This document shows positions 25,549-34,140 of a stretch of DNA of 64,000 bases, one piece after another. Origin of the DNA: UBA1952 sp965246785 (GTDB lineage: Bacteria > Bacteroidota > Bacteroidia > Chitinophagales > Chitinophagaceae); the NCBI GenBank assembly GCA_965246785.1, contig CBDFFM010000027.1, positions 1-64,000 of the forward strand, written 5' to 3'. Position numbers and translations under genes: made by a program. Each line of letters opens with the position of its first letter. The stretch's first letter is position 1. Under the pieces are notes generated by a model, which did not search any database, had not been told where the DNA came from, and was given only the letters and a program-made list of their open reading frames with translations.

Positions 25549-27033
25549 TCAGCGCTTTTGAAATGCATCATCCAGACTCCTTTTCCGCGGCTCCTCAAAG
25601 TCAATCTGCTGTTCCCAGCCGGCCTTCAGATTAATGGTGGTAGCATAAGGAATAACCCCTTCAGGCTGGCGACGCAAGAACAGGTCGCCGGCATCCCAGC
25701 GGCCATTCTGATTGCGGTCTTCTATAATGCGCAGAGTATAGCTGCCAGGCGGGATGCGCAGGAGGGAAACAACCGTATCGGCCACCCATTGCTGGTAGAT
25801 GGTGTCGCGCTCATTGCTCACCTGCAGGATATGGCCCCGCCCATAAAAGCGGCCCGGCAGGTGGACGCGCAGTTTGCCGTAATCCTCATCGCGCTTCGTG
25901 CGGAATGTGTAGCGGCCCGGCAGCAGGTCAGTGCCGCCGCTGTCTTTCGCAAAGCCTTTTTGCAGGCGCAGCGTATATACTGCATCCTCGCGCCAAGGCG
26001 TGCTAATGGTGTAGCGCAGCTCGCCGGTATCGGCGGCCGTAATGCGCAGCGGCGCTTCCACCGTTGCGCCGGCACTGTCGTAGAAAAGAAAGATTTTAGA
26101 CTGCGCCATTACGCCTGCAATACGGCGGCCAAAAGTAATGGTAAGGGGTTGGGTGATGTCCTGGCTGCGCTTCTTAGCATCAGAGGTATCTGCACTTATG
26201 ATATAACGTCCAGGCGGGACAATAAGGCCGGGCGGCGGTCCTTGCCGGCCAGAGCCGGCACGCTGCCGGACATCAACGGACACCGCAGTGTCCCCAAGCG
26301 ATTCGGGGAAGGTGCGTAGGATAAAATCGGAGCGCATGGCCGGTATGGGTGTAATGATGCTGTCGGCAAAGGCAATCCATTCGGCCCCACCGTCAAAGGT
26401 GAGGTTGCTGTTGGCATCGCGCAGCGCGTAGAGGCGAAATGGCCGCGCGGGCAACCCCTCAAAGCGGAAGTTACCTGCGGCATCCGCATGTACTACATAC
26501 ATGGGTTTATGGCGCACCACGGCGCTGTCGCCACCGCCTGCGGCGTAAAGCATGACTTGCGCTGTGCTGTCGCGCAGGCCGGTGCGGGCGTCATAGACAG
26601 TTCCGGCAAGCGATAGCGAATCAAAGTAGGAGCCGGTGCTGAAGATGTAGCCGTTGCCGGACCAGACATTGCCCTCATGAAGGTCGCGGATGGCGCTGCC
26701 AAAGGTGATGCGGTAGGTAGTGGCATCCTGCAGGAGGCTGTCGGGAATGATGATGGCGACACGCTTACTAGTGGCGGTAACAGTCAGCGGAATAGGCAAC
26801 AAGGGCGAGATATGCACCTGCGTGGCCGCGTCCGAAAGAACAATGTACTCATCAAAGGCCAGCTCCAGCTTTTTGACGCGTGTATTGCGCTGAGAATCCA
26901 GGGGCGCTATGCTGCGGAGCTTAGGCGGCGTAACGTCTTTCTCGCCGCCGGCGGGAGGAACGATATTGGCGCAACTGCCAAGAAGCAGCAGGAGCAGAAG
27001 CGCGGCAATGCCGCGGAAGGTGGCGCCAATCAT
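25549..27033 (-). CDS. Ig-like (Big_5-type) domain lipoprotein
   Basis: 494 residues. ATG 27033 begins a lipoprotein signal (MIGATFRGIAALLLLLLLGSC). Next comes PPAGGEKDVTPPKLRSIAPLDSQ, the usual opening of a conserved Bacteroidota envelope protein whose first domain is an Ig-like Big_5 module (about residues 30-130). Later parts are beta-rich, with RLYALRDANSNLTFD and IIEDRNQNGRWDAGD as Asp/Asn-rich turns. Function is unknown; probably at the outer membrane facing the periplasm or outside. Confidence 0.82.
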   Translation of the reverse strand: MIGATFRGIAALLLLLLLGSCANIVPPAGGEKDVTPPKLRSIAPLDSQRNTRVKKLELAFDEYIVLSDAATQVHISPLLPIPLTVTATSKRVAIIIPDSLLQDATTYRITFGSAIRDLHEGNVWSGNGYIFSTGSYFDSLSLAGTVYDARTGLRDSTAQVMLYAAGGGDSAVVRHKPMYVVHADAAGNFRFEGLPARPFRLYALRDANSNLTFDGGAEWIAFADSIITPIPAMRSDFILRTFPESLGDTAVSVDVRQRAGSGRQGPPPGLIVPPGRYIISADTSDAKKRSQDITQPLTITFGRRIAGVMAQSKIFLFYDSAGATVEAPLRITAADTGELRYTISTPWREDAVYTLRLQKGFAKDSGGTDLLPGRYTFRTKRDEDYGKLRVHLPGRFYGRGHILQVSNERDTIYQQWVADTVVSLLRIPPGSYTLRIIEDRNQNGRWDAGDLFLRRQPEGVIPYATTINLKAGWEQQIDFEEPRKRSLDDAFQKR

Positions 27034-27093
27034 GAGTGGCAAAAATAGGCCGGCGGGGTGATGCCTGGCTGCTGTTGGTTTTTCCCGGATTGG

Positions 27094-27519
27094 TCAGATG
27101 GTATCTATAAAATACCGCAACGCGAGCGCATAGCCTTCCAAGCCCAGCCCGCTGATAGAGCCGATACACTTCGCGGCAATGAAAGACGTCTTGCGAAATT
27201 CTTCCCGCGCCAGCACATTGGATATATGCACCTCTATCACCGGCAAGCCAATGGCGGCTACGGCATCGCCTAAGGCTACGGAAGTATGCGTGTAGCCGGC
27301 AGCATTAAGGATAATGCCTTGGACAGCGCCTCGGCAGGCGTGAAGATGGTTAATCAGCTCGCCTTCCACATTGCTTTGGTAGAAAGTCAGCTCCACTTGC
27401 GGAAAACGCGCCTTGAGGCCGGCGTAGAACTCTTCAAAAGGCTGTACGCCGTAAATATCTACCTCGCGGGCGCCGAGCAGGTTAAGGTTAGGGCCGTTGA
27501 CGATGGCGATGCGCAGCAT
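27094..27519 (-). CDS. aroQ: Type II 3-dehydroquinate dehydratase
   Basis: Third step of the shikimate pathway. 141 residues, normal for the type II dodecamer. Motifs: NGPNLNLLG, VDIYG (catalytic Tyr), YQSNVEGELI, LNAAGYTHTSVAL and EVHISNV. ATG 27519 gives the standard start; the open frame runs 34 codons further without homology. It is divergent from marR. Confidence 0.96.
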   Translation of the reverse strand: MLRIAIVNGPNLNLLGAREVDIYGVQPFEEFYAGLKARFPQVELTFYQSNVEGELINHLHACRGAVQGIILNAAGYTHTSVALGDAVAAIGLPVIEVHISNVLAREEFRKTSFIAAKCIGSISGLGLEGYALALRYFIDTI

Positions 27520-27624
27520 AAGCGTTTCTGTTTCTTTTTTCTGCGGAGAAAGAAGGCAAGATACGTCGCGCCGTATGTAGCTTTGAGCGTGCCTGCCATT
27601 ACCTAAAACCCAATCCTCCACCCT

Positions 27625-28089
27625 ATGTTAACCTTGGAAGCGCGGCTCAAGTCCAGACCCATTACTGACCCGCACATGCGGGCCTTCCTCAACATCATGG
27701 TAACGGGCGCATGGCTGGAAGCGCGCATGAATGCCCTCCTGAAGCCGCACGGCCTTACCGAGCCACAGTTTAATGTGTTGCGCATCCTGCGCGGCCAGCA
27801 AGGCGCGTCTATGAACCTGTATGAGATCAGCGAACGGATGGTGCATCCCACATCCAATGTGTCGCGCATCATAGACAAGCTCATTGAGAAAGGCTGGGCT
27901 ACACGCGAAGCCTGCACCGAAAACCGCCGCCGCGTGGACATCAGCATCACAGGCCCGGGCTTGAAATTGCTGGACACTTTGCAGCCGGAAATTGAGCGGC
28001 ATTTTCAGGAGTTTTCCAAACGCCTGCCCGAAGCAGATGCCCAATGCCTGAGCGATGCCTTGGAAATGATGCGCGGAGATGAACAGTAG
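27625..28089 (+). CDS. MarR family transcriptional regulator
   Basis: 154 residues with a winged-helix core: LTEPQFNVLRILRG, MNLYEISERMVHPTSNVSRIIDKLIEKG (recognition helix) and REACTENRRRVDISITGPG (wing). It should bind DNA as a dimer. It lies 17 nt upstream of xerD and divergent from aroQ. Targets are unknown. No clear palindrome was noticed in the 105-bp divergent gap. Confidence 0.9.
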   Translation: MLTLEARLKSRPITDPHMRAFLNIMVTGAWLEARMNALLKPHGLTEPQFNVLRILRGQQGASMNLYEISERMVHPTSNVSRIIDKLIEKGWATREACTENRRRVDISITGPGLKLLDTLQPEIERHFQEFSKRLPEADAQCLSDALEMMRGDEQ

Positions 28090-28106
28090 TTCTGCGATTT
28101 GAAATT

Positions 28107-29003
28107 TTGAGCCCTTTCTTAAAAAGCTTTAAAGCTTACCTGCAATTAGAGCGCTCCATGGCAGCGCACACGGTAGAGAGCTACCTGCGCGATGCCGGAA
28201 TGCTGCTGCGCTTTTTGGAAGACGCACATCCGAGCATTGGTCTGACCGCTGTGGCGCTGCCGCAATTGCAGGAGTTCGTGCAGACAGTGCATGAGCTGGG
28301 CCTGGCTCCGGCTTCACAGGCGCGCATCCTCAGCGGCGTAAAGTCATTCTTCCGGTTTCTCCTGTTAGAAGGCATTATCACAACTGACCCGACCGAACTG
28401 CTGGCTGCGCCAAAGACGCGCCGTCCGCTGCCAGAGGTGCTGAGCACCGATGAGATAGACCGGATGATTGCAACCATAGACCTGAGCACGCCGGAGGGCA
28501 CGCGCAACCGCGCCTTGCTGGAAACGCTCTACAGCAGCGGCCTTCGCGTGAGCGAACTGACGGGCCTTCAAATCTCCAACCTGTATTTAGATATCGGCTT
28601 CCTGCGCGTAGTGGGCAAGGGCAATAAGGAACGCCTTGTGCCGCTTGGGGCGGAAGCAGCTAAGCAGATTAAGATTTATAAGGAGCAGGTGCGCGTGCAT
28701 GTGCCTATAAAAGAGACTGCGCGGGACATTCTATTCCTCAACCGGCGCGGCAGCGGACTGAGCAGGATGATGGTATTCACCATCGTGAAAGACGCGGCGG
28801 CTAAGGCGGGCATTAAGGCTAATGTGCACCCGCACACCTTCCGGCATTCCTTTGCTACGCACCTCGTGGAGCGCGGTGCGGATTTGCGCGCGGTGCAGGA
28901 AATGCTCGGCCACGCCAGCATTACTACAACGGAAATCTACACGCACTTAGATCGCGCCTTTTTGCGCGATACATTGGAGAAGTTTCATCCGAGGTATAAG
29001 TAA
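28107..29003 (+). CDS. xerD: Tyrosine recombinase XerD
   Basis: 298 residues, the housekeeping chromosome-dimer recombinase size. It has an N-terminal SAM-like domain and a catalytic domain with Arg in YSSGLRVSEL, HPHTFRHSFATHL (H-x-x-R), LGHASITTTEIYTHL and the nucleophile Tyr278. The start is TTG at 28107. Not accompanied by att sites, excisionase or cargo, so it is not treated as a mobile-element integrase. Confidence 0.93.
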   Translation: MSPFLKSFKAYLQLERSMAAHTVESYLRDAGMLLRFLEDAHPSIGLTAVALPQLQEFVQTVHELGLAPASQARILSGVKSFFRFLLLEGIITTDPTELLAAPKTRRPLPEVLSTDEIDRMIATIDLSTPEGTRNRALLETLYSSGLRVSELTGLQISNLYLDIGFLRVVGKGNKERLVPLGAEAAKQIKIYKEQVRVHVPIKETARDILFLNRRGSGLSRMMVFTIVKDAAAKAGIKANVHPHTFRHSFATHLVERGADLRAVQEMLGHASITTTEIYTHLDRAFLRDTLEKFHPRYK

Positions 29004-29024
29004 TGTCCGGGAAAGGCTCTAACG

Positions 29025-29918
29025 CTAATAGACCTTTGTCTTATAAGGCACGGCCTTTAGCCGCTCAAACAGTGCTTTCGTCTTTGCCATCCCATCTCTA
29101 CCGTTCAGGGCGAAGTACCAGAACTGCTCATAATCCCCCATGTTCATAGCAAGCTGCATCGTGCCCTGGCTTTTGTGCTCTGCAATTTCCCAGTTAACGA
29201 TAATGCGATAATCCAGCGAAGACTTGTAGCCAAACTTCACCGTCCGGTCAAAGGCCACGAGGGGCGTATCGGTAATAGTGCGGCTCTCCGTATAAGTCTT
29301 TAACTGCGTGAAATGCGCCGCCGTATCCCCCTTGCGGCCAATGCCGCCGCCAAGGACTATTGGCTTCTTGCCCACTTTCATATCGCGCACTGCGCGTAGC
29401 GCCAGGAGCGATGCCGCTTTGTGGCCGCCATGCGTACCCGGCATGGGCAGGAGGCAGAAGACGTAATCATACGCGCCGATGGCCAAGACATCGCGCAGCC
29501 GCGCCTGCACCTGCGCCACATGCCAGGAGGTATCCAACGGCTCGCGTTCATCCAGGCCGTAGTGTGCATCCTTCTGGTCCATGAATGTGAAGTTGCGGAT
29601 GCCGATGATGCGGCCTGCGTTCTGCAATTCCTGCTTGCGGATTTGCGGGAGAGCCTCACGGCCTACTTTCTCTTCCGTCAGCTCTTTACCATAATAGGCC
29701 TCGGCGAGCGTGGAGTATTTATAGCCGCCCTCGCCGTTGGTAACGAGGAAAAGGTCGGCAGTGCCGTGCAGCTCTTTGGTGATTTTATAGACTGTTGCAG
29801 CAAAGCCTGTCTCATCATCCGGGTGAGCGATCACGATGAGGACGCGGGGGGAATCCTGAGCAGCACATAAGGTGGCGATTGTGCAGCAAAGAAGCATCAG
29901 AAGGTGGCGGAGACGCAT
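29025..29918 (-). CDS. PIG-L/LmbE-like deacetylase, exported
   Basis: 297 residues with an N-terminal signal (MRLRHLLMLLCCTIATLCAAQ). The zinc motif IAHPDDE is at about residues 31-37 and the later ligand lies in GTHGGHKAA. The family removes N-acyl groups from GlcNAc-type sugars or related compounds. The substrate here is unknown. Convergent with xerD (21 nt). Confidence 0.87.
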   Translation of the reverse strand: MRLRHLLMLLCCTIATLCAAQDSPRVLIVIAHPDDETGFAATVYKITKELHGTADLFLVTNGEGGYKYSTLAEAYYGKELTEEKVGREALPQIRKQELQNAGRIIGIRNFTFMDQKDAHYGLDEREPLDTSWHVAQVQARLRDVLAIGAYDYVFCLLPMPGTHGGHKAASLLALRAVRDMKVGKKPIVLGGGIGRKGDTAAHFTQLKTYTESRTITDTPLVAFDRTVKFGYKSSLDYRIIVNWEIAEHKSQGTMQLAMNMGDYEQFWYFALNGRDGMAKTKALFERLKAVPYKTKVY

Positions 29919-30067
29919 AAGCTTGAAGATTGTGCGCTGAAAATTACGCCCGTGATTACGTCCTTTGCTTATTAACCCATAGCCATGTCATTTATCCGGG
30001 GCGGATTGCGCTTACCAGAAAGTTGCCAAGCAGTGCCGGAGCATAAACAGAACAAACAGCATGGATT

Positions 30068-31543
30068 TTAGAAATGAAAGCCCTGCTCTTCCAGCAGCCC
30101 GCGGCCAGGTCCAATCACCATGTAAAGGTGTGCCGTCCGGAAAACCTGCGTGCCTTGAGGTAAGCCAGAAAGCACACTGTACGCTATCAGGGCCACTCGC
30201 TCCCGGCGAGCCAGCGCCTCATTCACCATTATCACATATTCCGGATGCCGGTCTGTAGGAGATGTATAACGTGCGATGATGCCTTCCCGGCTGTAAAACA
30301 TCAATTGCCATTGCAGCAGTCCGTTTTTTACAAAAACGTACCGTACGCCCTGCCCTTCCAGGCAATCAATGGCGGCAAGCAGCTCTTCTTTTCCGGTTTC
30401 CTGAAAGCGAAAATCCCTGAAGCGGAACATTCCGACAGCGCTTATAAGCATCAATGCAGCTATCACCGCAAGCGCTGTTTTACCCAACCGTACGTTGCGC
30501 AGCAAAAAGAATAGCGATACATACATCCACCCGCTCAGCGGCAGCAGATAGCGCGGCGCAAATGGGCCTGTGAGAAAGAAAGCATAAGCCAAACTGAGCA
30601 GCACGCTAAGCATGGAAACCATAAAGAGCGTGTCCTCGCGCATTCTCTTTTTAGCGAGTTTATAAATGTTGCAACCAATAAGCACCGGAATCAACCCGAC
30701 CATTATCCATGCAAGCGCGGCGCTGATGACCGGGGACGGGAAAATTTCCTGGAGATAATAATAGCCGCTAAAGCTTTGGAAGAGATGTACCGGCAACTCT
30801 CGCGCATTGCCCAGAATAGTACCGCCATCAACACTAAACACCTTGGTTTGCCAGTAGTGTGCGCCTGTATGTTGCACATACGTCAGCGGCAGCACCACAA
30901 GTAGCAGCCCTGCTAAAAAGGACAGCGCACCGCGCAGCCGGAAGTTCTGCGAAAGCCGGTGCGCTGCAAACGGCACGAGGCCAGCCAGCCACAGCGCCTG
31001 GCTCACATACACAAGAGCCAGCAGCAACCCGACGCCGAAGAAGCGCCATGCCGGATACCTATCACCTCCGCGCAGCAGCAGCCATAGCGTAACGGCGCTG
31101 CCCGCAAAGGCTGTAAGATATCCGCCTCGCGCCTTCATAGACCAGACGGACCAAGCCGGCGATAGAATGAATAGCAGTGTGATGAGCAGCGGCCACAGGC
31201 TCCTCCCGCCAGCCTCGCGCCTAAAGGTTTTGTACAGGAACACCACGCCGGTTGTCCACAGCAGCAGCATGGCGGCTTTGACGCTATAATCTGTGGCGCC
31301 GCCTATGAGAAATGCTGCCGCGCATATGCCGCATTCTATAAGCGAGAAACCGTAAGCCTGTCCCCAGAAGAAGAGCGGCACGCCCCTGCCCTCGCGCAGG
31401 TGCTTTGCCATGAGGCCTACGATGGCCTCATCGCCGTCCAGCAGCAGATTGTGGCCGAGGAGCTGCGGCAGCCTGCTGAGGATGCAGAGCGCAATGACGA
31501 TGCACAGTTCCTGCGCAGGGCTTAGGCGCGGTTTGGAAGACAT
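30068..31543 (-). CDS. GT39-like polytopic membrane glycosyltransferase
   Basis: 491 residues with about ten hydrophobic segments. The N-terminal loop LDGDEAIVGLMAKHLREGRGVPLFFWGQ carries the paired acidic residues of the GT-C (ArnT/PMT) type active site just after the first helix. Family members transfer sugars from lipid carriers outside the cytoplasm. Acceptor unknown. The gap of about 150 bp to the deacetylase gene holds nothing recognised. Confidence 0.75.
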   Translation of the reverse strand: MSSKPRLSPAQELCIVIALCILSRLPQLLGHNLLLDGDEAIVGLMAKHLREGRGVPLFFWGQAYGFSLIECGICAAAFLIGGATDYSVKAAMLLLWTTGVVFLYKTFRREAGGRSLWPLLITLLFILSPAWSVWSMKARGGYLTAFAGSAVTLWLLLRGGDRYPAWRFFGVGLLLALVYVSQALWLAGLVPFAAHRLSQNFRLRGALSFLAGLLLVVLPLTYVQHTGAHYWQTKVFSVDGGTILGNARELPVHLFQSFSGYYYLQEIFPSPVISAALAWIMVGLIPVLIGCNIYKLAKKRMREDTLFMVSMLSVLLSLAYAFFLTGPFAPRYLLPLSGWMYVSLFFLLRNVRLGKTALAVIAALMLISAVGMFRFRDFRFQETGKEELLAAIDCLEGQGVRYVFVKNGLLQWQLMFYSREGIIARYTSPTDRHPEYVIMVNEALARRERVALIAYSVLSGLPQGTQVFRTAHLYMVIGPGRGLLEEQGFHF

Positions 31544-31589
31544 GGGGAGATGCTGTAAATATCCGGCATCCAGACTAAGCCATTACACG

Positions 31590-32315
31590 CTACCTGCAGG
31601 CCTCCGCCAGCCATTCCACTCCGGTCTTCTCCGGTGCAGGCTCGGGAAATTGCTCCGCCCATGCCAGGGCAAAAACCATGGGCAGGAAGCTTTTGCCGCC
31701 GGGTAGCTGCCGGAAGCGGACCATCTTGCCGAGCATGTCCATCATCGTCGTTGCCATAGGCAGGCGGCGCACTTCGGCGTCCGTATCGGCGGCGCAATGC
31801 AGGGGGTCGGAGGTAACGAGGTACTCGCGACAGGCTACGGGCCGCTGAGGATGGATGGAGCAGGACTCCTCTTCCAGGAAAGGACAGGCAACGCGCTGAT
31901 TAAAATACTCCCGCACGATGCCCTTCAGCTCCTGCGCGTCTGTGCAGCGGGCGTATGCTTCCAGCCAGCCTGTCTCCTGAAAGTGGCTGGCCGCGGTGTG
32001 GAAGCGGCGCAAGAGCTCGCTGCGGCGCGGCTCTGGCTGTTGCGCTACGATGTTGACGAGGTAGTGAATCTCGGCCTCGGCCAGGGGCACGGGCTGTCGG
32101 CAGCAGGCGGCGCAGCCTTTACGGCAGGAAATACGCTGCGCCTGCGCTTCCGCCTTATGCTCCGCTAAATCAGCGACCGTATTGGCAAGCTGGTGAAACA
32201 GCGGCAGCATCACCTGCGGGGCTACAGGCCAGGCTGGCACTTGCACCGTAACGCGCAGCGGGGCTTCGCCGGTGGGGAGGGTGATGCTTACGGACTGTAA
32301 GGTTTGTTCGGTCAT
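31590..32315 (-). CDS. YkgJ-like cysteine-cluster protein
   Basis: 241 residues. Cysteines are arranged as CRKGCAACC (about residue 65), CPFLEEESCSIHPQRPVACREY (about 140-160) and a further Cys in DPLHC, the layout of the YkgJ/UPF0153 family thought to bind zinc or iron. Function unknown. It lies 46 nt upstream of the GT39-like gene on the same strand and may share its transcript. Confidence 0.83.
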   Translation of the reverse strand: MTEQTLQSVSITLPTGEAPLRVTVQVPAWPVAPQVMLPLFHQLANTVADLAEHKAEAQAQRISCRKGCAACCRQPVPLAEAEIHYLVNIVAQQPEPRRSELLRRFHTAASHFQETGWLEAYARCTDAQELKGIVREYFNQRVACPFLEEESCSIHPQRPVACREYLVTSDPLHCAADTDAEVRRLPMATTMMDMLGKMVRFRQLPGGKSFLPMVFALAWAEQFPEPAPEKTGVEWLAEACR

Positions 32316-32416
32316 GAAGCACGGCTGCTTTAGGTGGCCGACAAATTAAGCATCATCGGCGCTGCGTAAGACTAACAGCGGCGGGAATTAGGACTAATAA
32401 AAGGAAACCGACATTG

Positions 32417-32540
32417 CTACACGCTGTGAAACCTCAGCTTCCTGCCTGTAAAGACAGCGAATCCATCCTGCAACTGCTCAAAATGTAATAAGATGGTTTG
32501 TACGGTAATCAACACTTTCATCCGTAATCAGTTCCATCAT
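32417..32540 (-). pseudogene. Remnant of a DUF5615 (PIN-like) toxin
   Basis: Starts with MMELITDESVDYR, like the opening of DUF5615 PIN-like proteins (DExVD), then stops after about 20 codons. In a shifted frame a short stretch follows (EQLQDGFAVFTGRKLRF) that resembles the usual C-terminus of that family. Most of the middle is missing. The ATG overlaps the corrected stop of the DUF433 gene (ATGA), as in intact modules. The 100 bp before the YkgJ gene hold nothing recognised. Confidence 0.55.
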
Positions 32541-32760
32541 GCGGCTATGGCGCGGTCGTGCTTCGCGTTGTCTGAGGCGTAGAAGAGGCATGCGGCATGT
32601 CTTCGCACCGCAGTTTTGGGTAGCCTTCCAGCAGTGATTCAATGCGCTCGCCATAGCCGAGGCGCTCCAGTATCAGGTCAGCGGGGATGCGCGTGCCCTT
32701 TATTACGGGCTTCCCGAAGAGAATGGCCGGGTCGGTGGTGATGTGGGCGCTCCAATCCAT
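32537..32760 (-). pseudogene. DUF433 antitoxin gene with a one-base deletion
   Basis: ATG 32760 begins MDWSAHITTDPAILFGKPVIKGTRIP, broken only in print here by DLILERLGYGERIESLL; this is a standard DUF433 start. After YPKLRCEDM the frame slips near 32592-32596. The next frame reads ACLFYASDNAKHDRAIAA and stops at 32537, the expected C-terminus. Corrected length is 74 residues. DUF433 genes usually sit upstream of a DUF5615 toxin, and the remains of one follow. Upstream, 32761-33030 holds no recognised gene. Confidence 0.75.
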
Positions 32761-33030
32761 GATTGCTTGGTTTAGGCTAAAGGAAAGTAATGTTGCGGCC
32801 GGTGTAAAGCTTCCATATTGTGTGCGGCTGTGATGCGGCCCACGCGCCAGACACGAGTTGCCGCGCTCCGACCTCACGCCTCAAACTCGCGCCAGCTATG
32901 CTTCTTGTAACATACTTGCGCGAGCGGGGGGCGGCTTTTGGCCTCCGGAATGCGGCGCTGTTTGGGTATTCCAGGAAAAAGTTTTTTCTTGTAGCCATTC
33001 TCATCATCATTTCTCTAAAACAGTCCCTTT

Positions 33031-33984
33031 ATGTCTGACCAAAGCCATCTCGTGCCCAATGTTTTTCTGACTGTTACGAAGAACAACTTCACCAAAGCCG
33101 CCACCATAGGCAATGATGTGGAGGCCACCCTTGCGGCGAAGGCTGCGGGCGATGCCGCCTTCGTGCCCATTCACAACACGTTTAAGGCGGCGAATGATGC
33201 ATATCAGCAAAAATTTGCGGCCCTTGCCAATGCTTTGGGTCAGAAGGAGGGCGCTACGCTGAGCCTGAAGGATATGATTGAGGAGATGAAGGGCAAGGGC
33301 CGCACGTGGAAGCGCGCTATTGACGCGGTATATAATGAGGGCACGCCGGAGTATAAGGCCATATTGCCCGACGGCATCACGCCATTCTACACCGGCAAGC
33401 AGACGGATATGCTCACCTACACATCGGCCGTGTCCCTCGCGCTCACGGGCATTGGCGCGCTAAGCGCTACGAAGGCGGATGTGGATGCGGAGCTGGCAAA
33501 GTTTGAAGGCATCAACACGGGCCAAAAGGGCAAGAAGGGGACGGCGGAAGGCGCGAGCGATGCCCTTGAGGCGCAGCGCATAGACTTGTGCGAGCACCTG
33601 CTGCTGGCGCAGGCGCAGATAACGGTCATCTGTTATCGCACGCCGGCGGCGGTGGATGCTTTCTTCCCAATGGAGCTGATTACGCGGCGCCCGCAGACGG
33701 ATTATGCCGGCGCGGTGCCGGTGGGTGTGGATGCGCACTTTATTGTAAGGCGCACGCTGCAGGCGGATGCACCGATAACGCTGACTAATGACGGGCCAAC
33801 GGCGCTCTTCTTTTTCTGGGATAATAATGAGCACGCACCCTATGCAGGCGAGGGCACGGAGGTGCCTCCCGGCGGGACGGTGGAAACCACGGCGGGCGGT
33901 ATGAATGCTAATAAGGTGCGTTGCTTCCTGCTGGTACATAATACGGAGGCGCGTACGGCGGGGCACTTTGAGGTGCATATATAG
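33031..33984 (+). CDS. Unknown protein with helical N-terminal and beta-rich C-terminal half
   Basis: 317 residues, family not recognised, no signal peptide and no membrane segment. The first 200 residues are Ala/Lys-rich and look helical (NDAYQQKFAALANALGQKEG; KADVDAELAKFEGINTGQKG). The last 110 look beta-rich (HFIVRRTLQADAPITLTNDG, then ALFFFWDNNEH and VPPGGTVETTAGGMNANKV). A Gly/Lys linker (NTGQKGKKGTAEGASD) separates parts of the helical half. It stands alone between the decayed toxin module and rpsA. Codon use looks native. Confidence 0.7.
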   Translation: MSDQSHLVPNVFLTVTKNNFTKAATIGNDVEATLAAKAAGDAAFVPIHNTFKAANDAYQQKFAALANALGQKEGATLSLKDMIEEMKGKGRTWKRAIDAVYNEGTPEYKAILPDGITPFYTGKQTDMLTYTSAVSLALTGIGALSATKADVDAELAKFEGINTGQKGKKGTAEGASDALEAQRIDLCEHLLLAQAQITVICYRTPAAVDAFFPMELITRRPQTDYAGAVPVGVDAHFIVRRTLQADAPITLTNDGPTALFFFWDNNEHAPYAGEGTEVPPGGTVETTAGGMNANKVRCFLLVHNTEARTAGHFEVHI

Positions 33985-34092
33985 GAAGGGGGAGGTGGAG
34001 CTTACGCGAAGAATGAAGCATGACGGTGGTACACTCCTGAGAGAAGCTGCCAAAATTTATGGAGATGCAAATACAGATATGCGTTTAGCGCC

Positions 34093-34100
34093 TATCTTCG
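34093..34100 (+). promoter_or_regulatory. Possible -7 element (TATCTTCG) before rpsA
   Basis: One mismatch to TAnnTTTG, followed by CGC as before guaB. It would give a leader of about 35 nt containing the strong ribosome binding site. Confidence 0.3.
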
Positions 34101-34123
34101 CGCTCCCATAAAAATCCCATTCA

Positions 34124-34131
34124 AAAGGAGG
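34124..34131 (+). promoter_or_regulatory. Strong Shine-Dalgarno (AAAGGAGG) before rpsA
   Basis: A near-perfect anti-SD complement 9 nt before the TTG start codon. It fixes the start at 34141, where no ATG is available. Such strong sites are rare elsewhere in the window. Confidence 0.8.
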
Positions 34132-34140
34132 AACAAAACA

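Noticed and set aside
28107..29003. Integrase of a mobile island
   Set aside because: Sequence and length fit housekeeping XerD, and no att sites or cargo were seen.
32777..33010. Minus-strand ORF of 77 codons and overlapping plus ORFs in the gap before 33031
   Set aside because: Arg-rich, no motif, no conserved start; treated as non-coding.
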